This document shows positions 7,893-16,150 of a stretch of 64,000 nt of DNA, piece by piece. Source of the DNA: Brachybacterium sp. FME24. GTDB taxonomy: Bacteria > Actinomycetota > Actinomycetes > Actinomycetales > Dermabacteraceae. The position numbers were made by a program, and so were the translations under genes. The stretch is taken from the NCBI RefSeq assembly GCF_014897705.1, contig NZ_JABUXV010000022.1, positions 1 through 64,000 of the forward strand. Reading direction: 5' to 3'. Within the stretch, counting starts at the first letter, position 1; each line of letters begins with the position of its first letter. Under the pieces are notes generated by a model. The model did no database searches. It saw only the letters and a list, made by a program, of their open reading frames with translations, and was not told where the DNA came from.

Positions 7893-9200
7893 ATGAATTC
7901 TCCAGTTTCCCGCCGTGGCCTCGTGGCCGGTGCTGGCATCGGCGCGGTCGCGGTAGCCGCCACCGTGCTGCCTGGCGCCAGCAATGCCCATGCCACTCCG
8001 CCCACCGGCAGCGGGACGGTGCTGCCAGGCGTCGACGTCGCCCATGCCGACGGCTGGCGGGTGTTCGACGGCCGCCGGATCGGCATCATCACCAACCCGA
8101 CGGGCATCATCCGGGACGGCCTGATCAGCATCGTGGACGCGATGCACGCCTCCGGCAAGGTGGACATCGGTGCGGTCTTCGGTCCGGAGCACGGCTTCCG
8201 CGGCACCGCGCAGGCCGGCGATTCCGAAGGAACCTATGTGGATGAGCGCACCGGCATCACTGTGTACGACGCCTACGGTGCGGACGCCGCCAAGTTTGAG
8301 ACCTTCTACACCGAGTCCGGGGTCGACACCATCGTTTTCGACATCCAGGACGTCGGGGTGCGCTTCTACACCTACATCTGGACGATGTACGAGGCGATGA
8401 TCGCCGCGGTCCGGACCGGCAAGGACTTCATCGTGCTGGATCGGCCGAACCCGGTCGGCGGCACGCCCCACGGGACGATGATGAGAGATGGTTACACGTC
8501 CGGCGTCGGCAAGGACAAGATTCTGCAGGCACACGGGATGACGGCCGGCGAGCTCGCCCGCTACTTCAACGGCGAGCTCCTCGAGGAAGCCGGGGGAGCG
8601 ACCCTCGACGAAGTGCAGGTCGTCGAAATGGCGGGCTGGGAGCCGCGCATGCTGTTCTCCGAGACCGGATTGCCGTTCGTGATGCCGAGTCCCAACATGC
8701 CGACGGCGGACACCGCCTTGCTCTATTACGGAACCGGGATGTTCGAGGCCACCAACATGTCCGAGGGCCGTGGCACCACCCGACCGTTCGAGCTGATCGG
8801 GGCACCGTATGCCGACTACCGCTGGGCTGCCGAGCTGAACGATCGAGGCCTGCCGGGCGTGGAGTTCCGTGAGGCGTACTTCAACCCGACCTTCTCCAAA
8901 CACGAGGGGGAGGTGTGCGCAGGGGTTCAGGTGCACATCACCGACCCCCACGAGGTTTCCTCGATCGACGTCGCGACACACATGATGACTGCGGCACGCG
9001 ACCTGTACGACGACTTTGGATGGCGGGCACTCGACGGCGACACTCCTGGACGCTGGATCGGCCTGCTCACCGGTTCAGGTCTGTTCCAGAGACTGTTCGA
9101 GAGTGGGACGAGCGCTGAGCAGATCATCAACTCCTGGAGGGCTGACGAGCGGGCTTTCGAACGCCGGCGTCGACCGTACCTGCTGTACAGCAGGACGTGA
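7893..9200 (+). CDS. namZ: DUF1343 exo-beta-N-acetylmuramidase, Tat-exported
   Basis: A 435-residue secreted protein. Residues 1-34 form a Tat signal (SRRGLVAGAGIGAVAV, then cleavage near SNAHA). The rest is the DUF1343/NamZ family, with 'GPEHGFRG' near residue 100, 'DIQDVGVRFYTYIW' near 152, 'DRPNPVGG' near 190, 'PSPNMPT' near 265 and 'EGRGTTRPFE' near 290. Characterised NamZ enzymes release N-acetylmuramic acid from the non-reducing ends of peptidoglycan fragments, so the role is likely cell-wall recycling or feeding on murein outside the membrane. AGGAG at 7875-7879 precedes the ATG. It is monocistronic and followed by IS remnants. A possible LacI-type operator lies upstream. A 16-bp palindrome (CCTGCTGTACAGCAGG) overlaps its last codons. 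Confidence 0.88.
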   Translation: MNSPVSRRGLVAGAGIGAVAVAATVLPGASNAHATPPTGSGTVLPGVDVAHADGWRVFDGRRIGIITNPTGIIRDGLISIVDAMHASGKVDIGAVFGPEHGFRGTAQAGDSEGTYVDERTGITVYDAYGADAAKFETFYTESGVDTIVFDIQDVGVRFYTYIWTMYEAMIAAVRTGKDFIVLDRPNPVGGTPHGTMMRDGYTSGVGKDKILQAHGMTAGELARYFNGELLEEAGGATLDEVQVVEMAGWEPRMLFSETGLPFVMPSPNMPTADTALLYYGTGMFEATNMSEGRGTTRPFELIGAPYADYRWAAELNDRGLPGVEFREAYFNPTFSKHEGEVCAGVQVHITDPHEVSSIDVATHMMTAARDLYDDFGWRALDGDTPGRWIGLLTGSGLFQRLFESGTSAEQIINSWRADERAFERRRRPYLLYSRT

Positions 9201-9265
9201 TTGGCCGGTTCGACCAACCACTCACCGGATACACGTCTTATGAGTGGCCGAAGGGCGGCACGCCT

Positions 9266-9280
9266 AACGATAATATCGTT
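9266..9280. promoter_or_regulatory. Orphan 15-bp perfect palindrome
   Basis: AACGATA-A-TATCGTT is a perfect 7+1+7 palindrome in an AT-rich patch of the 230-bp gap between the NamZ gene and an IS remnant. It looks like a dimeric repressor operator (MarR, TetR or ArsR type), yet no intact gene starts nearby, so its gene was probably removed by the IS event. Confidence 0.45.
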
Positions 9281-9437
9281 CAAATGAAACCACACTTGTT
9301 TAGTTTTGGGGCGTGCCACGTGTGGGATGGACGGAGTCGGATCGCCGGTTCTCGGATCTGGAGGGTTATTCAGAACGCCATCTTATAGAATTCTGGGGCG
9401 ATGACAGTGGAGATGTGCTCCGCGAGGGCGTGACGCG

Positions 9438-9972
9438 TTAGGGCTACTACGCCTGGCGCAAGCACCGGGAGATCGGTTCTGGCCCGCGGGCCCGGCGCCG
9501 GGACGAGATCGATCAGGCGGTGCGCGATGCCTTCCGTGCCTCCGATGACGTCTACGGGGCACCGCGGATCGCCCGCGAGCTCGGCGCTAAGGGCGTGGTG
9601 GTCGATCGCAAGACGGTCGCTGCCTCGATGCGTCGGCAGGGCTTGGAGGGCATCGGCCCGCGCATGTTCACCCCGGTGACCACGATCCAGGACCCCGCAG
9701 CCCGCGGCTTCGCGGATCACGCGCAGCGGCAGTGGGACAAAGGACGACTCGATGCGGTCTGGGCCAGCGATATCACCTACCTGCGCACCGGCGAGGGATG
9801 GCTATACCTGGCCGCGGTGCGTGACGGCCACTCACGGCGCGTGCTGGGGTGGGCGCGTCTCCACGCTTCCCTCGGGATGCTCACCCCGATAGCGTTCGAG
9901 ACGCTCCACTACGAGGCCCTCACCCCAGAGCCCGAACCCGCAAAGTAGCGGCAGAGAACTTGGGCCAGTTCA
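9438..9972 (+). mobile_element. Chimeric, internally deleted IS3-family orfB remnant
   Basis: The frame 'GYYAWRKHREIG' (from 9441) through 9948 encodes an IS3-type orfB: an HTH-like region, 'YGAPRIARELGAKG' and the first catalytic Asp in 'DAVWASDITYLRTGEGWLYL'. After 'RRVLGWA' it jumps directly to the last 30 residues, 'RLHASLGMLTPIAFETLHYE', losing the second Asp and the Glu of the DDE triad. The tail is about 90 percent identical to the end of the IS3 element at 32605-35425, whereas the head belongs to a different IS3 subgroup, so this is a hybrid. The right inverted repeat (9957-9972) is kept with two changes; the left end and orfA are gone. Inactive. Confidence 0.75.
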
Positions 9973-10058
9973 GCTCGTCTACGAGAGTTTGCTTGAGCTG
10001 GGCCGGCTCTGCTTTCCGGTTCGTAGCTGCTCTTGGGGAGAGTGGCGCTCACCCGGCT

Positions 10059-10421
10059 TTACATATGAGTGCTGGAGGTCCCGACTGCGAGGTACGCCGC
10101 GCAGAGCACGCCGATCGCGAGCACTGCGGCCGTGGCGGTGAGAATCGGCAGGCCGCTGCGTGGCAGAGTGTCATCGTCATTTAGGGAGCGATGTGCACGC
10201 TCGTAGCCGGCCGAGGCAAGCGAGTACGTGAGTGCTGCGAGGCCGACACCGAGAGTGCCCGCCAGCACCGAGAGCAGCCCGAGGGTAGGGAGGGCAAAGC
10301 GCATGCCGATGAGGCTGGCAACCGCGAACGCCAAGCAGGTTCTGCGCCAGGCCAACAGGGTGCGTTCAGGCTGCAGGCCGGGGTCGAAGACGGACTCGTG
10401 GTCGTTGCGCTCCGTGCTCAC
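10059..10421 (-). CDS. DUF202 family membrane protein (second of pair)
   Basis: A 120-residue protein. 'DPGLQPERTLLAWRRTCLAF' at residues 13-32 is the DUF202 signature, followed by three predicted membrane helices (about 31-48, 50-70 and 93-114). DUF202 proteins are small inner-membrane proteins of unknown function, often encoded in adjacent pairs. The GTG start overlaps the stop of the upstream DUF202 gene in GTGA, showing translational coupling and probable hetero-oligomer formation (inference). It is the last gene of the sulfatase-FGE-DUF202-DUF202 minus-strand series. Confidence 0.82.
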   Translation of the reverse strand: MSTERNDHESVFDPGLQPERTLLAWRRTCLAFAVASLIGMRFALPTLGLLSVLAGTLGVGLAALTYSLASAGYERAHRSLNDDDTLPRSGLPILTATAAVLAIGVLCAAYLAVGTSSTHM

Positions 10422-10780
10422 GCGTATAGCCCGATGGTGACCAAGCTGGCCGCGATCACCACGCCGACGACGAGCACTGCGCCGACAGCCAGGCCCGGCA
10501 GCGGTGTCCCGCGCCTTAGGGATTTCTCGGTGGAGCGCCATCCGAACCAGGCCTGGACCGCCGCAAGAGTGCCGAGCAGGAGGAAGATTGTCGCTGCCGA
10601 GATGCGCCAGCCGACGGCTTCGGGTAGGGCGAGAGCCTCCAGTGCGAACGCCCCTGCATACATTGCCAGTGCGGTACGGAGCCACGCTAGAAAGGTGCGC
10701 TCATTGGCCAGGCTGAAGCGAGGATCGGGCTCGTTTCCTTCGCGATAAACGCCGTTGGGGAACCGGCGAGAGGCGCTCAT
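10418..10780 (-). CDS. DUF202 family membrane protein (first of pair)
   Basis: A 120-residue protein with 'DPRFSLANERTFLAWLRTAL' at residues 19-38 (DUF202 core) and three membrane helices (about 33-53, 60-80 and 96-118). The ATG at 10780 is chosen over upstream in-frame codons because it overlaps the FGE stop codon in ATGA; the longer reading frame runs antisense through nothing but FGE coding sequence. Same length as its neighbour but clearly diverged from it. The coupling to the FGE gene is unusual and is the only hint of function: it may act in export or anchoring linked to the sulfatase pathway, which is inference. Confidence 0.82.
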   Translation of the reverse strand: MSASRRFPNGVYREGNEPDPRFSLANERTFLAWLRTALAMYAGAFALEALALPEAVGWRISAATIFLLLGTLAAVQAWFGWRSTEKSLRRGTPLPGLAVGAVLVVGVVIAASLVTIGLYA

Positions 10781-11799
10781 GCTCGAATCTGTTCGCGCGA
10801 GACGGTGCGGAAGCCTGCGTTGCCCATCGAGGAATTCGGCGTGTTCTGTGATCGGGCAGAGTTCCTGTACCTGTTGCAGTAAGAGACGTGGCAGAGGTAG
10901 CTCCCGCCGCGGAGGATGCGTGTCTGGCCCTCCTGGGGGCCGGCAGGGTCCGTCACGGTCGTGTGGAACTCCTTCGGAGCGAGACGGCGGTAGGTGGCGG
11001 GATGGAACCAGTCCTGACACCATTCCCACACGTTCCCCACGCTCTGCCAGAGACCGTAGTCGTTGGGAGCGAAGCTCCGTACGGGCGCAGTCGCGAGGAA
11101 GCCATCCTCGAGCGAGTTGTGGCGGGGGAAATCGCCCTGCCAGATGTTCGCCCGCCAGCCTCCGTCATCGACTTCCTGATCACCCCACGGGTACTTCGCG
11201 CCGTCGATCCCGCCGCGAGCGGCATACTCCCATTCGGCTTCGGTGGGCAGTCGGCGCCCACTCCACCTGCAGTAGGCGGTGGCGTCGTTCCAACTGATGT
11301 GCACCGCAGGATGATCGTCGAGGCCGTCCAGGTCGGACCGAGAGCCGCCGGGGTGGCGCCAGTCGGCGCCCTGCACACCGCGCCACCACGGCGCGCCGGG
11401 GGTCGGCCCCATCACCTCAGCGTCCTCGGCGGCGATGGCGAGGTGGAATACGGCGGAGAAACCGAACTGCTCCGCCTCGGTACGGTATCCGGTGTCATCG
11501 ACGAACAGCGCGAAAGCAGCATTGGACACCGTGGTCACGTCGATGTCGAAGGCGCTGACCGCAACCTCGTGACGAGGTATCTCCCCGTCGGCGCGATTGC
11601 GGTCCCCCGAGGAATCGCCCATGGTGAACGTGCCGGCAGGAATCCGTGCCTGCTCGACCTTATGGCGGTTCTCGACCTGTGACGGATGGTCCCCAACCGT
11701 GGTCGGCGTCGGCCCGACCTCCATGAGCTGCTCACGGGTGGGGGTTCCGCAGCCGCACCCCGCCCTTCCTGAAAGCCCAGGCGTTGTCGACACGTTCAT
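10777..11799 (-). CDS. Formylglycine-generating enzyme (sulfatase-modifying)
   Basis: A 340-residue FGE-sulfatase/SUMF1 enzyme that oxidises the Cys of the sulfatase motif to C-alpha-formylglycine in the cytoplasm, using O2 and copper. Hallmarks are 'AGTFTMGD' near residue 54, 'HPAVHISWNDATAYCRW' near 163, 'RLPTEAEWEYAARGG' near 183, 'GNVWEWCQDWF' near 256 and 'GGSYLCHVSYCNRYRNSAR' with the copper-binding active-site pair Cys303 and Cys308, exactly as in the Streptomyces enzyme. The N-terminal 'AGCGCGTP' is also typical of actinobacterial FGEs. It lies 50 bp downstream of a sulfatase gene with a CMPAR motif, its obvious substrate. Confidence 0.95.
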   Translation of the reverse strand: MNVSTTPGLSGRAGCGCGTPTREQLMEVGPTPTTVGDHPSQVENRHKVEQARIPAGTFTMGDSSGDRNRADGEIPRHEVAVSAFDIDVTTVSNAAFALFVDDTGYRTEAEQFGFSAVFHLAIAAEDAEVMGPTPGAPWWRGVQGADWRHPGGSRSDLDGLDDHPAVHISWNDATAYCRWSGRRLPTEAEWEYAARGGIDGAKYPWGDQEVDDGGWRANIWQGDFPRHNSLEDGFLATAPVRSFAPNDYGLWQSVGNVWEWCQDWFHPATYRRLAPKEFHTTVTDPAGPQEGQTRILRGGSYLCHVSYCNRYRNSARSQNTPNSSMGNAGFRTVSREQIRA

Positions 11800-11849
11800 C
11801 CTTTCGTTCGTCTCCTTCCCTCGCCTGACACCGGGTTCTCGCCGACCGG

Positions 11850-13607
11850 TCAGACTGCGTCCAACGCCTCGCCGACGCGGCGCAGCTGGGCGGTGCTGAT
11901 CGCACCGCTGACGGCCAGGTCGTACAGGCTCATCCCGGACGGCAGGGAGACCGGCTCGGTCTGGACAACTGCTGGCACCTCGCTCTCGAGTATCGCCCGA
12001 CCCCTCGTAGTGCCGGCGAGCTCCACCAGAGGAGCGGTGAGCAGCTCGGAAGCGGGAAGCTCCTCGGCCGCGGGCATCGGGACGGCCATCTCCTGTCCCC
12101 GTTGCGCGTGCTCGCGTGCGAGCAGATGCACCGAGGTCACGTCGCCTTCGAGCGGCAGCCCGAGGCGCTCGTACTGGCTGGTGGGGGCTTCCGTCGCCCG
12201 CATCGCCTCGACGAGGCGCTGCGCCATGGAGAGTTCGACCGCGTCATCGATCAGCGGTGAGAGCTGGTTCGGATCGTGGTCGAGATCGAACAGGAGCGTC
12301 CCGTGCTGCCAGGGGTTCATCCATCCGGCCAGAGCTTCGATCTTCATGGTGCGCAGGCCCTTGGTGAACCCGAAGGGCTCGGCAGGGATCCAGTCCTGCA
12401 GTTCTTCGGGGCTGAAGCGCGACCGCATGTGCGTCGGCATCAGGGTGAACTCCATGAGTGGGGAGTTCTGCGGGGTGGATGCGGAGCGCATGTACACGTA
12501 CCGACCGTCGGTGACGTTGACGTGCCCCCCGTGGATGCCGAACAGTGCCGAGCGCTCCCCGTCGGAAGTGTCAGGCGCGGGTGGCTGCCCCAGGTCGCGG
12601 CCCTGCATGTCGGCTGTCGGTTCCATCCCGAAGTACTTCAGCAGGGTAGGGGCGATATCGATCGTCTGCGCGAGATCGCCGCGGCGTGCATCGGCGGCGC
12701 CGCTGCGCGGATCCCAGAGGAACATCGGCAGGTGCACGAGCTCGTTGAACCACGGCTGGACGGACTTGGCCCACCAGCCGTGCTCCCCGAGGAGAAAGCC
12801 GTGATCGGTGTTGACGATCAGCATGGTGTCGTCCCACAGGCCGTGCTCGTCCATCGCATCGAGAACGCGACCCAAGGACCTGTCGCACATCGACACCAGC
12901 GCGGCATATTCGCGCCGGGCGTGCTCGACCTGTGATTCCGACTCGGTGACTTTCTGATACCCGGGCCAATCGAACTCCGGCCCGTCGTACTCATGCGGAT
13001 AGAGGTCCTTGTAGCCCTGATGCGAGAAGAAGGGCTCATGCGGATCGAACAGTTCGATCTGCAGCATCCACTGGTCTGCGGTGGCGTTCGTCTCGAGGAA
13101 GTGCAGCCCTGCGTCGACAGTCCGTGTCTGAGAGTGATCAGCCTCGGTGGCCATGTAGGTGCGGTTCACCCGATCCTGGCTGACCATCCGGTGGCCGAGG
13201 GAGGCCTCTGGGTCGACCTCGGAGACCACTCCCTTCCACGGGTCGCCCTCCTGCCCGCGGAAGAATTCCCAGGTCGAGTAGCGAGTGTGGAAGGTGGCCC
13301 CGCCGTCCTCCCAGTAGTGGGGATGGTCCGAAGCCAGGTGTGTGTGGACGCCGTGGTCCTTGAGGATCTGCGGCATGGAGTCGTCGAAGGGCTCGAGGGG
13401 GCCCCAGGAGCGGTGCAGGAAGTTGTAGCGTCCCGTGTGCATCTCGCGGCGGGCCGGCATGCAGGGCATCGAGCCGGCGTAGAAGTTGTCGAAGGTCGCG
13501 GCCTTCTGTGCGAGCCGTGCGAAGTTCGGTGCTTCCACGATGGTGTCGCGGTACTGCTCGAGCATGTGCCGGTTGAGGCTGTCGAACATCAGGATGATGG
13601 CCTTCAT
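11850..13607 (-). CDS. Type I sulfatase (Cys-type, FGE-dependent)
   Basis: A 585-residue sulfatase of the alkaline-phosphatase superfamily. Metal ligand Asp9 is in 'IILMFDSLNRHML', the modification motif is Cys49-Met-Pro-Ala-Arg53 ('GSMPCMPARREMHTGR'), and 'NTDHGFLLGEHGWW' near residue 265 gives the distal metal and sulfate-binding residues. Only one of the usual tandem Asp residues is at the N-terminus. It has no signal peptide, so it acts in the cytoplasm on an imported sulfated compound; the MFS transporter across the padR gene is a candidate importer. The true substrate (choline-, aryl- or carbohydrate sulfate) is not evident. GGAGCC-rich leader upstream of the ATG. The length is in the normal family range. 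Confidence 0.9.
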   Translation of the reverse strand: MKAIILMFDSLNRHMLEQYRDTIVEAPNFARLAQKAATFDNFYAGSMPCMPARREMHTGRYNFLHRSWGPLEPFDDSMPQILKDHGVHTHLASDHPHYWEDGGATFHTRYSTWEFFRGQEGDPWKGVVSEVDPEASLGHRMVSQDRVNRTYMATEADHSQTRTVDAGLHFLETNATADQWMLQIELFDPHEPFFSHQGYKDLYPHEYDGPEFDWPGYQKVTESESQVEHARREYAALVSMCDRSLGRVLDAMDEHGLWDDTMLIVNTDHGFLLGEHGWWAKSVQPWFNELVHLPMFLWDPRSGAADARRGDLAQTIDIAPTLLKYFGMEPTADMQGRDLGQPPAPDTSDGERSALFGIHGGHVNVTDGRYVYMRSASTPQNSPLMEFTLMPTHMRSRFSPEELQDWIPAEPFGFTKGLRTMKIEALAGWMNPWQHGTLLFDLDHDPNQLSPLIDDAVELSMAQRLVEAMRATEAPTSQYERLGLPLEGDVTSVHLLAREHAQRGQEMAVPMPAAEELPASELLTAPLVELAGTTRGRAILESEVPAVVQTEPVSLPSGMSLYDLAVSGAISTAQLRRVGEALDAV

Positions 13608-13684
13608 CAGAGGGGCTCCTCGGGATCGTGGAATGGAGAGGCTGCGGCGGGCTATGGCGAGCTACCGCGCCTTGCGGTTCGGCG

Positions 13685-14296
13685 TCAAAGAGGCTCGGGG
13701 CCCTGCGCGACGCCGACGGCAGGCTGGCGAGGACGCGGCTCCGGCGCATCGAGCAACCTCTCTCGCAGGTTCGCCACCGCAGTGATGTGTGCGTCCATCG
13801 CAGCCGCACCGGCCCGGTGCGACCACTCCTCGACTCTTCCCGCGAAGTCGGCGTCATAAGGGAGAGCAGGCGTGAGGTCATGACTGCGATCCCGGTCCCG
13901 GTACCTGGCGACCTCCCGGGTGCGGGCGTCGAGCTCGGTATCGAGCAGACGGATGACCTCGTCGCGGGACATGAATCCTGCGAAGGCGAGCCGTGCATGG
14001 AGCTCCGGGTCGACGTGCCTGGACGGGGGGCTGTACGGCCCGGTCAACCAGTCCAGGAAGACGGTGGCTCCTGCTTCTGTCAGGGTGTAGCGCTTGGCGT
14101 CGGTCGCACCGGCGCGCGGTTCCAGCGCATGAACGGCCCAGCCCTGGCGCTCCATGCTCGCCAGGGAGCGATAGACCTGACTCATCTGCGTATTCGAGCG
14201 CAGGAAGCGGCCATGGGTATCCATGTACTTCTTCAGGTCGTACCCGGTGCGTGGGTGCATGGCCAGGACGCCGAGCAGCAGATGCTCGAGCTTCAT
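13685..14296 (-). CDS. PadR family transcriptional regulator
   Basis: A 203-residue PadR/Vir regulator: winged helix 'LEHLLLGVLAMHPRTGYDLK' at residues 3-22, 'SQVYRSLASMERQGW' near 40 and 'KRYTLTEAGATVF' near 66, followed by the four-helix C-terminal dimerisation region (Vir_act_alpha_C type). The ATG at 14296 is set by GAGGAGGT 8 nt upstream; the open frame extends 25 codons further without support. It sits between the sulfatase and the divergent MFS gene. Its promoter region (14297-14556) carries three TGTCA/TGACA-containing words (near 14329, 14429 and 14461), which may be its binding sites. It likely represses the sulfatase locus until the substrate is present. Confidence 0.88.
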   Translation of the reverse strand: MKLEHLLLGVLAMHPRTGYDLKKYMDTHGRFLRSNTQMSQVYRSLASMERQGWAVHALEPRAGATDAKRYTLTEAGATVFLDWLTGPYSPPSRHVDPELHARLAFAGFMSRDEVIRLLDTELDARTREVARYRDRDRSHDLTPALPYDADFAGRVEEWSHRAGAAAMDAHITAVANLRERLLDAPEPRPRQPAVGVAQGPEPL

Positions 14297-14556
14297 CGCG
14301 TACCTCCTCAGTGAGTGCCCGGAAATACCGTGACACATGTGGAATGCTAAAGCAAGTGGCCCTCTGGGCATGCGGTGGCCCTTCGCCGACTATGCGGAGC
14401 CACGAGGGGTTGACCACCCATTCGCTTTGTGTCATCGTTCTGCCAGCTCGGCATGACTCAAGTGTCATGGATGTTTCCGGAACTCCACCCAGCGCTTGCC
14501 ACGACCGCCAACGATGTCCGCCACCTCACGCCTGACGACGACGACAGGAGCACGTC

Positions 14557-15921
14557 TTGACGAACCCTGCCCCCGCATCTACTGCTCCGCCGCTGCAGAA
14601 GCCAGATTCTGCAGCCGGTCGCAAAGTGCCGCATCGCTGGCGGAACTTGATGACCCTCACCGGCTCCACAGCCGTGGACAGCACCGAAGGCAGTGTGGTC
14701 GGCACGCTCTTCCCGACCATAGCCGCATCGCTGGGCCTGAACAGCAGTCATCTGGGAACCATGGCTGCGCTCGGCAAGGTCGCTTCCGCTCCGGCCGGCC
14801 CCTTGTGGACTTGGCTCGCCGCGGTCACTTCCCGCAAGACAGTTCTCGTGATCACCTCGTTGCTGGGCGGGGCCTTCGGTGTGGCCTCCGGCTTCAGCGA
14901 CGGCTATATCTCGCTGCTGGTGCTGAACGTGCTCATGGCGGCCTCGCTGGTTGGCGGTTCTCCAGTGGGCAACGCTTTGATCCTGGATTCGTTCTCCGAC
15001 AAGGACAGGGCCCGCGCCGTGTCCTATTTCTACGGTGCGGTCAACGGCATCACCTCGCTCGTCGGCCCGCTGCTCGGATTGTTCACCCGCTCCGAGGACG
15101 GGTGGCGCTTGGGCCTGATGGCCGTGGGACTGATCGCGATCCTGGCCGGACTCGCCCAGTGGGCATTGATCAAAGATCCGGGGATCGGTGCTTCGGAGCC
15201 GGAGTTCTCCGATATCGCCGCCAAGCAGCGACCGCAGGAAAAGACGTCGCTCTCGTCGATCCTGGGACTTTTCCGGGTGCGCACCTACTCGATCATGATG
15301 CTCTCGCGCCTCCTCTCCGGGCATCTGTTGATCTCCGTATTCGGAGTGACGTTCCTGGTGGATGAGCGAGGCTTCACGAACGCCACAGCCGCCATCGTGT
15401 TGGCGCCGTTCGGCATCGGGTACATCATCGGCACCCTCGGGGGTGGCGCTCTGGTCGGGGTGCTGGACCGCATTGCCCCCGATCACGGCCGCGTCTGGTA
15501 CATCCAGGCTGCCCAGTTCGCGTTCGCCGGTGCCGCGCTGGTCGCCTCGCAGTTCGACCTCGGTGGTATCGGGCTGTATGTCGTCCTCTGGGGCCTCATG
15601 GGTGCTGCCCAGGGGCTGAACCCTCCGGTCAATCGCCCGATCGTCGCCGCCGTGATCCCGCCCCAGCTGCGCGGGCAGGCGATGGCCATCTTCATCACGG
15701 TCTTCGAGACCATCGGCTGGGCAATCTTCTCGATCGGCGCCGGTCAGTTCGCGGCGACGCATAGCATCCAGGCGGTCTTCCTGTGGGTGCTGGTGATCCT
15801 CATGGTCGTGAACGCCCTCGTGCTCGGACTACTGCACTTCACGTATCCCCGGGATGTCGCGGAAGCACGAGCGAAGCGCGAGCGTGATCGGGCTGATTCT
15901 CTCGGCAGTGCGGACGCTTGA
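14557..15921 (+). CDS. MFS transporter
   Basis: A 454-residue major facilitator with 12 predicted membrane helices in two halves separated by the cytoplasmic loop near residues 205-240. Loop 2-3 'GKVASAPAGPLWTWLAAVTSRK' corresponds to motif A. The TTG at 14557 is preferred because AGGAG lies 7-11 nt upstream. The acidic residues in helix 1 ('DSTEGSVVGTLFP') resemble proton-linked importers of organic anions. Location opposite padR and the sulfatase/FGE genes suggests it imports the sulfated substrate or exports a product; direction and substrate are inference. The charged C-tail ('EARAKRERDRADS') is cytoplasmic. Confidence 0.85.
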   Translation: MTNPAPASTAPPLQKPDSAAGRKVPHRWRNLMTLTGSTAVDSTEGSVVGTLFPTIAASLGLNSSHLGTMAALGKVASAPAGPLWTWLAAVTSRKTVLVITSLLGGAFGVASGFSDGYISLLVLNVLMAASLVGGSPVGNALILDSFSDKDRARAVSYFYGAVNGITSLVGPLLGLFTRSEDGWRLGLMAVGLIAILAGLAQWALIKDPGIGASEPEFSDIAAKQRPQEKTSLSSILGLFRVRTYSIMMLSRLLSGHLLISVFGVTFLVDERGFTNATAAIVLAPFGIGYIIGTLGGGALVGVLDRIAPDHGRVWYIQAAQFAFAGAALVASQFDLGGIGLYVVLWGLMGAAQGLNPPVNRPIVAAVIPPQLRGQAMAIFITVFETIGWAIFSIGAGQFAATHSIQAVFLWVLVILMVVNALVLGLLHFTYPRDVAEARAKRERDRADSLGSADA

Positions 15922-16010
15922 TCCGAGAGGAGTGTTGAGCCCGGAGTGACAGGTCGGCTCTTCCAGAAGACGGTGTCGCGGCCGGTGACAGGGCGATCGT
16001 GACGGTGTGG

Positions 16011-16122
16011 AGCTCGAGGTCTCCCGATGAGGGAAGCTCTGACGGCTCGCCTTCGGGGAGACCTCGACGTGCCCACCGTAGCCCCCGGGACTGCCGTACG
16101 AACAGGTGACAGGTTGACCTGA
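16011..16122 (+). mobile_element. Truncated 5' end of a second ISL3-type element
   Basis: An imperfect palindrome (16013-16068, arms CTCGAGGTCTCCCG and CGGGGAGACCTCGACG) is followed at once by GTG-CCC and 17 codons ending in TGA at 16122. The same order (a roughly 55-bp hairpin with GTCGAGGTCT/AGACCTCGAC arms, then GTG-CCC) precedes the intact ISL3 transposase on the other strand at 18262-18320. I read this as the regulatory end and the first codons of a related ISL3 transposase, cut off after 'VPTVAPGTAVRTGD'. It marks an older insertion just behind the MFS gene. Confidence 0.4.
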
Positions 16123-16150
16123 CCTACAGCCTGGTTTCCACTCTTGGTCG

